This document shows positions 16,652 to 25,385 of a DNA stretch of 64,000 bases, piece after piece. How positions within the stretch are numbered: the first letter of the stretch is position 1; every line of letters starts with the position of its first letter. The notes beneath the pieces were generated by a model. That model was not told the DNA's origin, ran no database searches, and saw only the letters and a program-made list of their open reading frames with translations. The position numbers were made by a program, and so were the translations under genes. Source of the DNA: Lewinellaceae bacterium (GTDB lineage: Bacteria > Bacteroidota > Bacteroidia > Chitinophagales > Saprospiraceae); the NCBI GenBank assembly GCA_020636215.1, contig JACJYG010000005.1:1054001-1118000 (forward strand), in the 5' to 3' direction.

Positions 16652-19600
16652 TTATTGCTTTTCATTTAAAGTCGATTCGAATGCCAACAAGGGGCCGTTA
16701 TTGACAGCTATCAGAATTAGCTGTTCTTCGGCTCCCACTTGCAGCCGGGCAATGTTTTTGGCATCGCCTGTCACCCAAAAGCCACTTTCCCGTGGGGATA
16801 TCGCGATAAATCCACCCTTTCCGTCACCGGCCAGCAGTAAACCGTTGAAGGCGTCATAGCTGCCGGTGTTTACTTCGGTGGAGTAGGAGTTGCCAACCAG
16901 CAGCGCGTCTAAACGGCCGTCCTGGTTGAAGTCCTGGCAGATGATCCCATTGATGGGCGCCATTTGGGCGGCCATCGGGAGGGGGCTTAGCTTGAACTGT
17001 CCGTCCCCGAGGTTTTCGAGGTAACAGGAGTTGAAGTTGTTACATTCCCGGATATAGGCTTTTTCCAGTTTATTAGCGGGGAATAGCTGCTGGGGTGTGG
17101 CTTCGGCGTATAACGCGTATCTGGGGTACTTTCTTTCCAGGCTGACCACCTGGGCAAGGAGGGCGTCCCGGCTGTGAATGGGCGTTTCTATTCCTTGAAT
17201 ATAAGCAGAAATAATGGCATCCAGGCTACCGTTTTCATCAAAATCACTGGCATACACGCGCATGGGCTCTTTTTCGGAAACTTTGTAAGGGATATTTAGG
17301 CCCATGTTGCCTGCCAGAAAGTCGGTATCACCATCCTGGTCGAAATCGCCTTCGGCTAATGTATTCCACCATCCGCTATTGTGCTCCAGTTCCGGGCAAG
17401 CCTGATGCACGAGTTTTCCACCCTCATTGCGAAAAATCGTGATGGGCATCCATTCGCCGGCTATTACCAGACTGGGCTTGCGGCTGTTATCCAGATCCGC
17501 CCAAATAGCAGTTGTGGCCATTCCAATGCGATCCAGCCCCGGCGCAAGCTCGGCGGTAACATCCCTGAACACTCCGCCTTCATTGCGCAGCAGGTAAGAC
17601 CGTGGCGGCATTGGGTAACGCCCGGGCTCTACTCTTCCCCCAACAAATAAATCGAGGTCACCATCCATATCAAAATCGGCAGCGGCTACACAGGATCCGC
17701 TGGCGTGCATTTCCGGCAATGCATTCCGGCCCAGGTGGAAGTTGCCCGCTCCATCGTTGAGGTATAGCCGATCCTGATAAGCCGGGCTGTTCAAGGGAAA
17801 TTCACTGCCGCCACTGACGACGTACAGGTCGTTGGCGCCATCGCCATTGACGTCCAGTATTATAACGCCCATGTCTTCGGCTTCGTTTCCTTCGGGTATC
17901 TCTCTGGAATAAAAGTGGCCGTTGGGCTGCTGGAAGAAGGTGCGCCCGGACTGGTCCTTCGCGCCACCTACATAGCAATCTTCCAGCCCGTCTCCATTCA
18001 GGTCGCCTACTGCAATACCCGGGCCCAAGCGCGAAAACTGATGGGGCAATAAGGGCTGAAACCGGAAGTCATTAAAGGGTAATTCCCGATGGGTGAAGTT
18101 TAGTCCGCGCAGCCCACTTACTTCCCTGAAAATAGTATTGGCAAGCTGTAAAGGCAGGGCGGAAGCCGCCTTTGCTTCAGAATGCCGCAACCGGAGCAGC
18201 TGGTTACTTGCGATTTGAGTCAATTTTTGCCGTTTGCCGTCCGGCCAAACCACAACAAGGCTATCTGCAGTGGTAGCCGTGCCCAACCCAAAATGCAGGC
18301 AAGTGGATACAGTAGATTGAAAACCGCGGTAAGGATACTGCTCGAGATACTGTTCCTTCCCCTGAACGTACATTTGAAGCTTAGCGCCAATGCCGGCCGG
18401 GTTGCTTGCCGGGCCTTCCAGTTCTATTCTAAGATAATGCGGGGGGACGGGCTGTTGTGCTGTTTTATTCTCCAGCAAAAAAGCCGGTTCATTGATGTTG
18501 TTGACCACCAGGTCGAGGTCGCCGTCCAAGTCGAGGTCGCTGAAGGCAGCGCCATTAGAGTAGGAGGGGGGGCAACCTGATCCTTTAGCTTCGAAACAGA
18601 GGTTGCCCAGGTTGTGAAAGTAATAGTTGGCCGGCTTTTCCCCCGGCAGATTCCGGATCTGCTCCAACAGGGCCTGATTCCTCTTTTCGGCAGATTGAAA
18701 CATCCCAAGATTGGAATTATAGTCGATAAAGTCTTTGTCGGTAATATCCCGCAGGTAGCCGTTGGTGACGAAGAGGTCTTTCCAGCCATCATTATCAAAA
18801 TCGGCCAACAAACCGCTCCAGCTCCATCCCGTTTGATGGATGCCCGCCAACTGTCCAATCTCGCTAAAGTGTATCTGTCCATCTACAGGGGAAGGGCCGT
18901 TGTTGAGCTGTAGGGTGTTTCGTACGTATTGGGGATCGTAGCCCATGTCCATCAGAAGGTTCCACTGGTCATAGGTCATTCCCCCTGCCATGGTTTTTTT
19001 TCGCGTTCTGTCTTCGGGCTGCATGTCGAGGACGAAAATATCCTGCTGGCCATCATTGTTGAAATCGGCAATTTCACAGCCCATGCCATTGTAGCTTTGG
19101 TGGCGCAGGTATCGGTTGATCTGATTTTCAAAAGTGCCATCGCCTTGGTTGATGTAGAGCAGGTCATTGTAGATAAAATCGTTGGAAACATAAATGTCAG
19201 GCCAGCCGTCCTGATTGATGTCGCTGACGGCAATGCCTAGTCCATAACCCTCCACCTGTATCCCCGCTGTCCGGGACACATCTGAAAACCTGCCCTGCCC
19301 GTCATTGCGATAAAGGTGGTCGGTACTGGGGCTCTCCCCCTGTGTTTTTTTAGGAAGCGGGGTATTCAACGCTTCCCTTTGGTTGGCATGATTGAGTACA
19401 TAGAGGTCTAGGTCGCCGTCGAGGTCGTAGTCGAAAAAAGCCGCCTGGGTAGAATAGCTGGTATCGGCAATGCCAGCTTCGGCGGCGGCTTCCCGGAAAG
19501 AAGGAATGCCATCCGGGCCCGGGCCTTGGTTAAGAAAAAGCAGGTTGGCCCTTTCCCTGGCATCGGGCTTTCCAGCGGCACATACATAAATATCGGTGTA

Positions 19601-19990
19601 GCCGTCCTGGTTGACATCCGCCATGGCTACGCCGGTCGCCCAGCAGTGCGTGTTTAAACCGGACTTTTCGGTAATGTCTTCAAAGTGCAGCCCCCCTTTG
19701 TTAAGGTAGAGCCGGCAGGAGGATTCGTTGCCCGTGAAGAATATGTCGTCCAGCCCGTCTTGGTTGAGGTCGGCGATGCCTACGCCACCACCGTTGAAGT
19801 AATAGATGTAGTTGAGGATATTCAGAGAATCCCCTTCCGTAAGCTGATTGACAAAGTCAATGCCGGTGCGGGAAGCGGGAAGCGGTTCAAGTATCGCTGC
19901 TGGGCCTGTGCCCTTCTGGGTACAAGCGCTGAGCGTGATACACCACAAGGCCCCTATCCAGATTACTGTTTGCGATGGCCTACCGGGCAT
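16652..19990 (-). CDS. Large FG-GAP/VCBS repeat lipoprotein with ASPIC/UnbV domain (CRTAC1-like)
   Basis: A 1112-residue lipoprotein. Signal peptide MPGRPSQTVIWIGALWCITLSAC has lipobox LSAC. It carries many calcium-binding FG-GAP/VCBS loops (DLNQDGLDDIFF, DVNQDGYTDIYV, DFNNDGQQDIFV, DLDLDGDLDLVV and others) forming two propellers, with an ASPIC/UnbV module near the middle (YRGFQSTVSTCLHFGLG, VVWPDGKRQ). Such proteins are frequent next to SusCD in Bacteroidota and probably bind ligands at the cell surface. ATG 19990 is chosen over an upstream TTG at 20032 because it gives a clean lipoprotein signal. It follows the sugar porter by 38 bp. Confidence 0.88.
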   Translation of the reverse strand: MPGRPSQTVIWIGALWCITLSACTQKGTGPAAILEPLPASRTGIDFVNQLTEGDSLNILNYIYYFNGGGVGIADLNQDGLDDIFFTGNESSCRLYLNKGGLHFEDITEKSGLNTHCWATGVAMADVNQDGYTDIYVCAAGKPDARERANLLFLNQGPGPDGIPSFREAAAEAGIADTSYSTQAAFFDYDLDGDLDLYVLNHANQREALNTPLPKKTQGESPSTDHLYRNDGQGRFSDVSRTAGIQVEGYGLGIAVSDINQDGWPDIYVSNDFIYNDLLYINQGDGTFENQINRYLRHQSYNGMGCEIADFNNDGQQDIFVLDMQPEDRTRKKTMAGGMTYDQWNLLMDMGYDPQYVRNTLQLNNGPSPVDGQIHFSEIGQLAGIHQTGWSWSGLLADFDNDGWKDLFVTNGYLRDITDKDFIDYNSNLGMFQSAEKRNQALLEQIRNLPGEKPANYYFHNLGNLCFEAKGSGCPPSYSNGAAFSDLDLDGDLDLVVNNINEPAFLLENKTAQQPVPPHYLRIELEGPASNPAGIGAKLQMYVQGKEQYLEQYPYRGFQSTVSTCLHFGLGTATTADSLVVVWPDGKRQKLTQIASNQLLRLRHSEAKAASALPLQLANTIFREVSGLRGLNFTHRELPFNDFRFQPLLPHQFSRLGPGIAVGDLNGDGLEDCYVGGAKDQSGRTFFQQPNGHFYSREIPEGNEAEDMGVIILDVNGDGANDLYVVSGGSEFPLNSPAYQDRLYLNDGAGNFHLGRNALPEMHASGSCVAAADFDMDGDLDLFVGGRVEPGRYPMPPRSYLLRNEGGVFRDVTAELAPGLDRIGMATTAIWADLDNSRKPSLVIAGEWMPITIFRNEGGKLVHQACPELEHNSGWWNTLAEGDFDQDGDTDFLAGNMGLNIPYKVSEKEPMRVYASDFDENGSLDAIISAYIQGIETPIHSRDALLAQVVSLERKYPRYALYAEATPQQLFPANKLEKAYIRECNNFNSCYLENLGDGQFKLSPLPMAAQMAPINGIICQDFNQDGRLDALLVGNSYSTEVNTGSYDAFNGLLLAGDGKGGFIAISPRESGFWVTGDAKNIARLQVGAEEQLILIAVNNGPLLAFESTLNEKQ

Positions 19991-20028
19991 TTTTGATTGT
20001 GTTTTTATTATGTTCCGAAGCTGACGCT

Positions 20029-21396
20029 TCAATGCCAGCTTTGTTCGATCTCCTCAAGGGTCTTTTCCTTTGTTTCCGGGATCATCGTCCAGACAAAGCC
20101 GAAGGCCATCACCGATACGCCAAAGAATATCCAGAAGGTGAAGGCCGTCCCGATCTGCTCCACGAGAATAGGAAAAAGCTGGGTAACGAAGTACACCGCG
20201 ACCCAAACGGAAAGGGTGGCGACGGACATGGCCAGGCCCCGCAGCTTGATGGGGAATATTTCTGAAAGGATCACCCAGGGCACCGGCCCGAATGAAGCGG
20301 CGAAACTCGCGACGTAGGTCAGGATGAAGATCAGGGGGATGTATCCGCCCCAGCCGAAGTAGAAAGCGGCGCCGACCATAAACAGGCTGAGGCCCATGCC
20401 GGCTCCGCCTACCAGCAGTAGCCCTTTGCGCCCCACCCGGTCGACCAGCCAGATGGCCACAAAGGTGAACAAGACGTTGATCACCCCTACAATTACGGTC
20501 TGCATAAAGGCCGCATTTGTTCCACCCCCAACTGCTTTAAAGATCTCGGGGGCATAATACATGATGGCGTTGATACCCTGAAACTGAGTAAACAGCGCCA
20601 GCAGGATACCAATGAGGATGGCCTTTCGGAACCTTCCACTGAACAGTTCCCGGAGCGTGCCGGATTCTTCGTGTAAGGTCTCTTTGATTTCCCGAAGGAT
20701 CTCCCTGGCCCGTTCCGCGCCGTTGATGCGGGTCAGGACCTCCAGTGCTTTCTCGTCCCGGGCTTCCTTAGCCAGCCAGCGCGGGCTTTCCGGAACAAAG
20801 AACATGGCGATAAAAAATAAAATAGCGGGCAGGGTTTCAGAACCCAGCATAAAACGCCAGCCCATGTTTACATTCCAGGCCTCGTCGCCTGCATTCTGGA
20901 CCAGCATGTTGATAAAAAAGATTAGCAGGATGCCCAGAACGATGGCCAATTGATAAAGCGACACCAGCATACCCCGCACCTTGGCCGGCGCCAGCTCGGT
21001 AATATACAGCGGCGACAACATGGACGCGGCGCCTACCCCCAGGCCGCCCACAAACCGGGCAATGGCAAACTGCGTTAGGTTATTGGGGATGGCTGAACCG
21101 ATGGCAGAGATGCCAAACAGTAATGCCGTCAGGATAAGGATGCGCTTTCGGCCATAGCGGTCGCTCATATAGCCTGCAAACATGGCTCCAAAAATGCAGC
21201 CGATAATAGCGCTGGAGGCTGCCCAGCCTTTCATGGCTGCCGTCAGTTCAAATTTGATTTGCAAGAAACCGATGGCGCCGGCAATCACCGCCGTATCGTA
21301 CCCAAACAGCAGCCCTCCCAGTGCCGCTACCGCCGTCAATAAGTATACCACCCGCATGTTGATGTTTGAAGCTGTCGTCTGATCTGCTGTTGACAT
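20029..21396 (-). CDS. MFS sugar porter (XylE/GLUT-like)
   Basis: A 455-residue, 12-TM sugar porter with the subfamily signatures: GGLLFGYDTAVIAGA in TM1, RFVGGLGVGAASMLSPLYITELAP in TM4, PESPRWL before the central loop, QGINAIMYYAPEIF in TM7, VDRVGRKGLLLVGG and the C-terminal PETKEKTLEEIE. It imports a monosaccharide, likely H+-coupled, across the inner membrane. The reading frame remains open for 123 codons upstream through a 9-bp repeat array; ATG 21396 (MSTADQTTASNINMRVVYLL) is the credible start. It follows the Man-6-P isomerase-like gene in the SusCD unit and would carry the sugar released or imported by SusC/SusD. Confidence 0.92.
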   Translation of the reverse strand: MSTADQTTASNINMRVVYLLTAVAALGGLLFGYDTAVIAGAIGFLQIKFELTAAMKGWAASSAIIGCIFGAMFAGYMSDRYGRKRILILTALLFGISAIGSAIPNNLTQFAIARFVGGLGVGAASMLSPLYITELAPAKVRGMLVSLYQLAIVLGILLIFFINMLVQNAGDEAWNVNMGWRFMLGSETLPAILFFIAMFFVPESPRWLAKEARDEKALEVLTRINGAERAREILREIKETLHEESGTLRELFSGRFRKAILIGILLALFTQFQGINAIMYYAPEIFKAVGGGTNAAFMQTVIVGVINVLFTFVAIWLVDRVGRKGLLLVGGAGMGLSLFMVGAAFYFGWGGYIPLIFILTYVASFAASFGPVPWVILSEIFPIKLRGLAMSVATLSVWVAVYFVTQLFPILVEQIGTAFTFWIFFGVSVMAFGFVWTMIPETKEKTLEEIEQSWH

Positions 21397-21438
21397 GGTT
21401 TTTGATTGTTTTTTTCTCGGTTTGTTGCTGTTTTTTAG

Positions 21439-21582
21439 GTCTCGTGGGTCTTGTTGGTCTAGTCGGTCTTGTTGGCCTAATGTGTCTTGTTGGTCTAGTC
21501 GGTCTTGTTGGCCTAATGTGTCTTGTTGGTTTAGTCGGCCTTGTGGGTCTAATGGGGCTTGTGGGCCTAGTCGGTTTTGTGG
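21439..21582. repeat. 9-bp tandem array with 36-bp higher-order period, 16 units
   Basis: Sixteen 9-bp units such as GTCTTGTTG, GTCTAGTCG and GCCTAATGT. Units 2-5 (GTCTTGTTG GTCTAGTCG GTCTTGTTG GCCTAATGT) are repeated exactly as units 6-9, giving a 36-bp higher-order repeat. Located just upstream of the sugar-porter start (minus strand). Confidence 0.93.
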
Positions 21583-21637
21583 GTCGAAAGTCGAAAGGGC
21601 TGTTGCACCTGGTATGAGGGAGTGTTCAGGTGTTCGT

Positions 21638-21662
21638 GTCCCGTCCCTACGGGCCGGGTAAA
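21638..21662. repeat. Second copy of the 25-bp dispersed repeat (inverted relative to 1479-1503)
   Basis: Matches the reverse complement of 1479-1503 at 24 of 25 positions and contains the small palindrome CCCGTCCCTACGGG. Preceded by GTTCGTGTCCCG as at the other copy. Confidence 0.7.
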
Positions 21663-21764
21663 GTTCGAGGAAACGAGTTCCCTGAAGCCCAAGACTGTTC
21701 ATTAAAGTGTGTCGCCGCACCCCAGAGTCAAATCCAAAATTTGGCAGTTTCTTGAACTGCCCCA

Positions 21765-21848
21765 TGCCCTATGCCCTCTGCCCTCTGCCCTCTGCCCTCT
21801 GCCCTCTGCCCTCTGCCCTCTGCTCCATGCCCTATGCCCCATGCCCTA
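21765..21848. repeat. 7-bp tandem array, TGCCCTC family, 12 units
   Basis: Twelve 7-bp units: TGCCCTA, seven TGCCCTC, then TGCTCCA, TGCCCTA, TGCCCCA, TGCCCTA. The last unit supplies the stop codon (TAG on the minus strand, 21846-21848) of the Man-6-P isomerase-like gene. Confidence 0.95.
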
Positions 21849-23630
21849 CGTTCGCACGAAAGCCTTTATCGTCGCACATTCCTTTCCTTCACTTTCTCCC
21901 CAGGGCCGAATAGTATATTCCCCTACAGCTGCCGGAAGGATGAAGGTCTCGGCGTAGTGCACCACGAAAGGGTCGAAGGCGCCGGTGGGGCTTTCGACAA
22001 TAGCTTCCCTGCCTTCCACCAGATTGAGCACATTGACGCCGTCGCCGGTATGGTGGTGCACCGTCCTGGTAAACCAGTGCCGCCTGGTTTCGATGAACTC
22101 CAGCTCATGCAGGCCGGTCTTTTCTTCCCGCCAGCCATCCCCATCTGCTATTGGTTCAATGCGGTTAATGAGGTTGCGGCGCGTCCAGGAGGTATCGCGA
22201 TCCCATTGGATTACTTTTTTCCCGTGTCCGATATTGATGGGGCGGGGTTTTCCGTCCAGGCCCAAACGGCCCCAGTCCCAAAGCTTGAAAGTGAAGATAT
22301 AGGGGGTCGCACTGATCTCCAGCACCATGCTGTTTTTACCGGAACAATGGACGGTGCCGGCTGGTATCAGAACATGGTCGTGTTTTTTCACTGGCCATTT
22401 TTCTACAAATCGGTCGGCGTCGAAGGGCGCCCCCCCGTTCTGGGCGGCTTCCAGTTCCCGGATCATGGCTTCCGGGTCGGCCCCTTCCCGCAGGCCCAGG
22501 TAGACCAGCGCATCTTCGCCGGCTTCCAGCAGGTAATAGCTTTCGTCCTGGGTGTAGTGCATGCCAAAGTGTTCCTGAATATATTCGGTCAGGGGGTGAA
22601 CCTGTAAACTAAGGTTACCGCCTCCCATGGTGTCGAGGAAGTCAAAGCGTATGGGGAATTCCGGGCCAAAGCGGGAATATACGGGCCCTCCGAGTAAAGC
22701 TTTGGGTTCAAAAAACACCAGGTTCTGAGCTGGGATCTCCACGGTATTGGAGCCGAAACCGAGCAGCAGGCTATTCTCCTCGGGCACACAATCAAAGCAC
22801 CAGGCGTAGTTGGGCGCCGAGGGGTCTAAATTGCAAACTTCCTTCATCCATTGCCCCCCCCAGGGGCCAGGGTCGAAAAAAGGGGCTACCCGAAAGGGGC
22901 GATGGGCCGCCTGTTGCAGGCCGGCGAATAAGGCTTCCCGGCTGATCAGCCGGGGATGGCCCGGCTGGTTGGTGTCCAGCAAGTAATCGCACTGGGGCAG
23001 CAATTGCCGTTTGATACGGTCACACACCCGCCAATCCACAAAATAGGCCCGCTTGTATTGCCGGGCAAAGTCCTGTCCGTAATTGTAGGCGCCCAGGTTG
23101 GCCACTTCCTGCCGTCGCATCCGCAATTGTGTTTCCCAGCGCGCCATATCGGCAAAAACCAGCAGGTTCCACTCCTGGGCTAGAAAACTTGCGCCGGCGC
23201 CATAAACAACCGCAATGCCGCTTTCCAGCCCGGCCAGTTGCTGCCGGGCGGTTTCCAGCTTCCCATGGTCAAAAAAACGGTTGATGGACAAGCGGGTCAT
23301 AAAGCCGAAAATGCGGTCGTCCGTTACATCCGGAAAGGTGAGGGCGTCAATAGCCGCTTCGCTGAGGTAAGTATCCCGGGTGTTTAAAAACAAGGATGGC
23401 CGTAAGGCTGCCATCAGAGCAGGTACGAGCTCCTTATCGTTTACCCCGTGGTAACATTCCACGACAATTATTGCTTTTTTTACTCCCAGCTTCCTTGCCT
23501 TTTCCAGTATCTCGTTGCCTATGGCCTTCCAGCCAGCCAGACACGCCGTTTCATAACCCTTTACCGGAACCACCGGAAATTTGTCGTAATTCGATCCCAA
23601 TAGTATTTTCTTTAATAGTTCACAGTTCAC
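21846..23630 (-). CDS. Class I mannose-6-phosphate isomerase-like protein with N-terminal extension
   Basis: A 594-residue protein. Residues from about 250 on form a cupin class I phosphomannose isomerase: metal-ligand motif QVHP (Gln343, His345), DESYYLL (Glu363) and IPAGTVHC. Class I isomerases interconvert Man-6-P and Fru-6-P with Zn2+. The N-terminal 240 residues (VECYHGVNDKELVPAL, GAGASFLAQEWNLLVFADMARWE) are an additional domain I cannot name; it looks like an alpha/beta fold but has no Walker A glycine loop. The only available start is GTG 23630, 16 bp upstream of which the susD stop lies. It links the SusCD/sugar-porter unit to mannose or a related sugar. Confidence 0.82.
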   Translation of the reverse strand: MNCELLKKILLGSNYDKFPVVPVKGYETACLAGWKAIGNEILEKARKLGVKKAIIVVECYHGVNDKELVPALMAALRPSLFLNTRDTYLSEAAIDALTFPDVTDDRIFGFMTRLSINRFFDHGKLETARQQLAGLESGIAVVYGAGASFLAQEWNLLVFADMARWETQLRMRRQEVANLGAYNYGQDFARQYKRAYFVDWRVCDRIKRQLLPQCDYLLDTNQPGHPRLISREALFAGLQQAAHRPFRVAPFFDPGPWGGQWMKEVCNLDPSAPNYAWCFDCVPEENSLLLGFGSNTVEIPAQNLVFFEPKALLGGPVYSRFGPEFPIRFDFLDTMGGGNLSLQVHPLTEYIQEHFGMHYTQDESYYLLEAGEDALVYLGLREGADPEAMIRELEAAQNGGAPFDADRFVEKWPVKKHDHVLIPAGTVHCSGKNSMVLEISATPYIFTFKLWDWGRLGLDGKPRPINIGHGKKVIQWDRDTSWTRRNLINRIEPIADGDGWREEKTGLHELEFIETRRHWFTRTVHHHTGDGVNVLNLVEGREAIVESPTGAFDPFVVHYAETFILPAAVGEYTIRPWGESEGKECATIKAFVRT

Positions 23631-23645
23631 ACTTCTCAGTTCCCC

Positions 23646-25139
23646 TCAATACCCCGGATTTTGCGGTAGCAATTTGGGGTTCAGGTCTATCTCTTCCTGG
23701 GGAACGGGGAAGAGGTTGTTATAATCCTGGGGTTGTACACCCGGTTTGGCGAGGGGGACTAATTCCTTCAGTTTCCCAAAGCGGACCAGGTCAAACCATC
23801 GTTGCCCTTCGGCGACGAACTCCCACCGGCGTTCCAGCAACAGGGCGTCCTTGAATTGCTGATAGGACAGGCCTTCCAGGTCGGGGAGTATCGGGAGCTC
23901 TTCACTGCCATTAAATCGCGCCCGGCGCCGGACGCTGTTGATAGCCTGATAGGCCTCCGCATTCGGCCCGTTATTTTGTTCGTTCAGAGCTTCCGCATAC
24001 ATCAGCAAAACATCGGAATACCGAAGGTAAGGGAAGTCGGCATCCGTATTGCCGGCTCCGGGTTCGGCGATGCGGTCCCAGTACTTTTGGATGTGTGGTT
24101 CAACGGTGGTGGTGGTGCCGTCGAGGTTGTTGATGGTGGTCAGGAAAGTGACGGCCCGCCGCTGGTCCTGAGGATTGTAGGAATCATAGAGGTGCTGCGT
24201 GGCCACCTGCCAGCCCTGTGCATTGACACCAGGAATTTGCCCCGAAAGCGCCCGCGGCAACAGGCGGACGTTGAATTGCCCAACTTCCCAGAAAGAGATG
24301 CTGTTATTCGCGGTGCCGAAACCGATATTAAAAATGGATTCTTTGCCGTTCTCGTTGGCCAGGCGGAATGTTTCTGCAAAGTCATTCCACAAGCTGTAAC
24401 GCCCTGAGCTCATGACCGCCTCACAATAACTTTTGCATTCCTGCCAGTTACCCAGGGTGAGGTGCACCTTGGCCAGCAGGGCGTTGGCCGAACCCCGGGT
24501 AGCACGGCCCAGGCCATCACCCGCCGGATAGGATTCCGGAAGGTTCTGGGCGGCAAAAGACAAGTCTTCGATAATCTGTTCGTAAACCTGCGCCCTGGGC
24601 GTTCGAGCCAGGTTAATATCTGCATTCAGGCTGAGCGGGAGGGGCAGGTCTCCAAACATCCGCACCAGGTCAAAATACAGCATCCCCCGCAGGAAACGGG
24701 CTTCTCCCAGCAGCCTGTTTTGCAATCCTTCTTCCATTTTTACCAGAGGGATGCCTTCTACTGAAAAATTGGCGTTGCTGATACCCTTGTAGGCATTGCG
24801 CCAGAAATCATAAACGTAGGAATTGACCGGCTTGTAGGTAAAGGTCTCCAACTGGTCGAGATCGGGAGCTCCCGCCAACCGGTTCTCCATTTCGTCGGAG
24901 GCCAGCCCCTGGATGACCCAGTAGCTGCTGTGATAAACGCCGCCAAAGGTCGGCGCTGAACTGGTAGAGTTCAGAACGCTGTAGATGGAATTGACTGCTG
25001 CAATGGCGTCATTCTCCGTCTGGAAAAAGTTTTCTATAAAAACCTGGTCCTTCGGGTTTTCTTCCAGCAAGTTCCGGCAGCCCTGGAATAATGCGATCGC
25101 CAGAGCCAGGATGATTAGGAATGGAATATATCTTTTCAT
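23646..25139 (-). CDS. SusD/RagB-family outer-membrane glycan-binding lipoprotein
   Basis: A 497-residue SusD-like lipoprotein. Signal peptide with lipobox ALFQGC; then NLLEENPKDQVFIENFFQTENDAIAAVNSIYSVL, the TPR-like helices typical of SusD, RLLGEARFLRGMLYFDLVRMFGDLPL, and the C-terminal motifs YLRYSDVLLMYAEALNE and ERRWEFVAEGQRWFDLVRFG. SusD sits as a lid on the partner SusC and captures oligosaccharides or peptides at the surface. It follows susC by 246 bp, most of which is an 8-bp repeat array, unusual for a pair made in equal amounts. Confidence 0.95.
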   Translation of the reverse strand: MKRYIPFLIILALAIALFQGCRNLLEENPKDQVFIENFFQTENDAIAAVNSIYSVLNSTSSAPTFGGVYHSSYWVIQGLASDEMENRLAGAPDLDQLETFTYKPVNSYVYDFWRNAYKGISNANFSVEGIPLVKMEEGLQNRLLGEARFLRGMLYFDLVRMFGDLPLPLSLNADINLARTPRAQVYEQIIEDLSFAAQNLPESYPAGDGLGRATRGSANALLAKVHLTLGNWQECKSYCEAVMSSGRYSLWNDFAETFRLANENGKESIFNIGFGTANNSISFWEVGQFNVRLLPRALSGQIPGVNAQGWQVATQHLYDSYNPQDQRRAVTFLTTINNLDGTTTTVEPHIQKYWDRIAEPGAGNTDADFPYLRYSDVLLMYAEALNEQNNGPNAEAYQAINSVRRRARFNGSEELPILPDLEGLSYQQFKDALLLERRWEFVAEGQRWFDLVRFGKLKELVPLAKPGVQPQDYNNLFPVPQEEIDLNPKLLPQNPGY

Positions 25140-25159
25140 TTGAATAGGTTTCTGTTTTC

Positions 25160-25367
25160 AGGTCGAAAGGTCGTTAGGTCGAAAGGTCGTTAGGTCGAAA
25201 GGTCGAAAGGTCATTAGGTCGTTAGGTCGAAAGGTCATTAGGTCGTTAGGTCTTTAGGTCTTTAGGTCGTTAGGTCGTTAGGTCGTTAGGTCATTAGGTC
25301 GTTAGGTCGTTAGGTCGAAAGGTCGTTAGGTCGTTAGGTCGAGAGGCCGTTAGGTCGAGAGGCCGTT
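25160..25367. repeat. 8-bp tandem array, AGGTCGTT/AGGTCGAA family, 26 units
   Basis: Twenty-six octamers in exact phase, mixing AGGTCGTT, AGGTCGAA, AGGTCATT, AGGTCTTT, AGGTCGAG and AGGCCGTT. It occupies nearly all of the gap between susC and susD in the minus-strand transcript and so would be transcribed as part of the operon mRNA. Confidence 0.97.
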
Positions 25368-25385
25368 GGCGCTAACAACTAACAA

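Larger units (their letters stand above)
21397..21845. other. Gene-free 449-bp gap within the Sus-like unit, mostly repeats
   Basis: Between the isomerase stop and the sugar-porter start there are two tandem arrays (9 bp and 7 bp) and one copy of the 25-bp dispersed repeat (21638-21662). The minus-strand frame is open across much of it only because the 9-bp array is a multiple of three; its predicted product is a Gln/Asp/Arg-rich repeat unlike any MFS N-terminus. Confidence 0.75.

Noticed and set aside
21397..21765. Long N-terminal extension of the sugar porter
   Set aside because: The frame is open only because the 9-bp array is a multiple of three; the predicted peptide is a low-complexity Gln/Asp/Arg repeat and the MFS family start matches ATG 21396.
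25160..25367. Possible CRISPR array
   Set aside because: Units are contiguous 8-mers with no unique spacers and no cas genes nearby; same for the other arrays.
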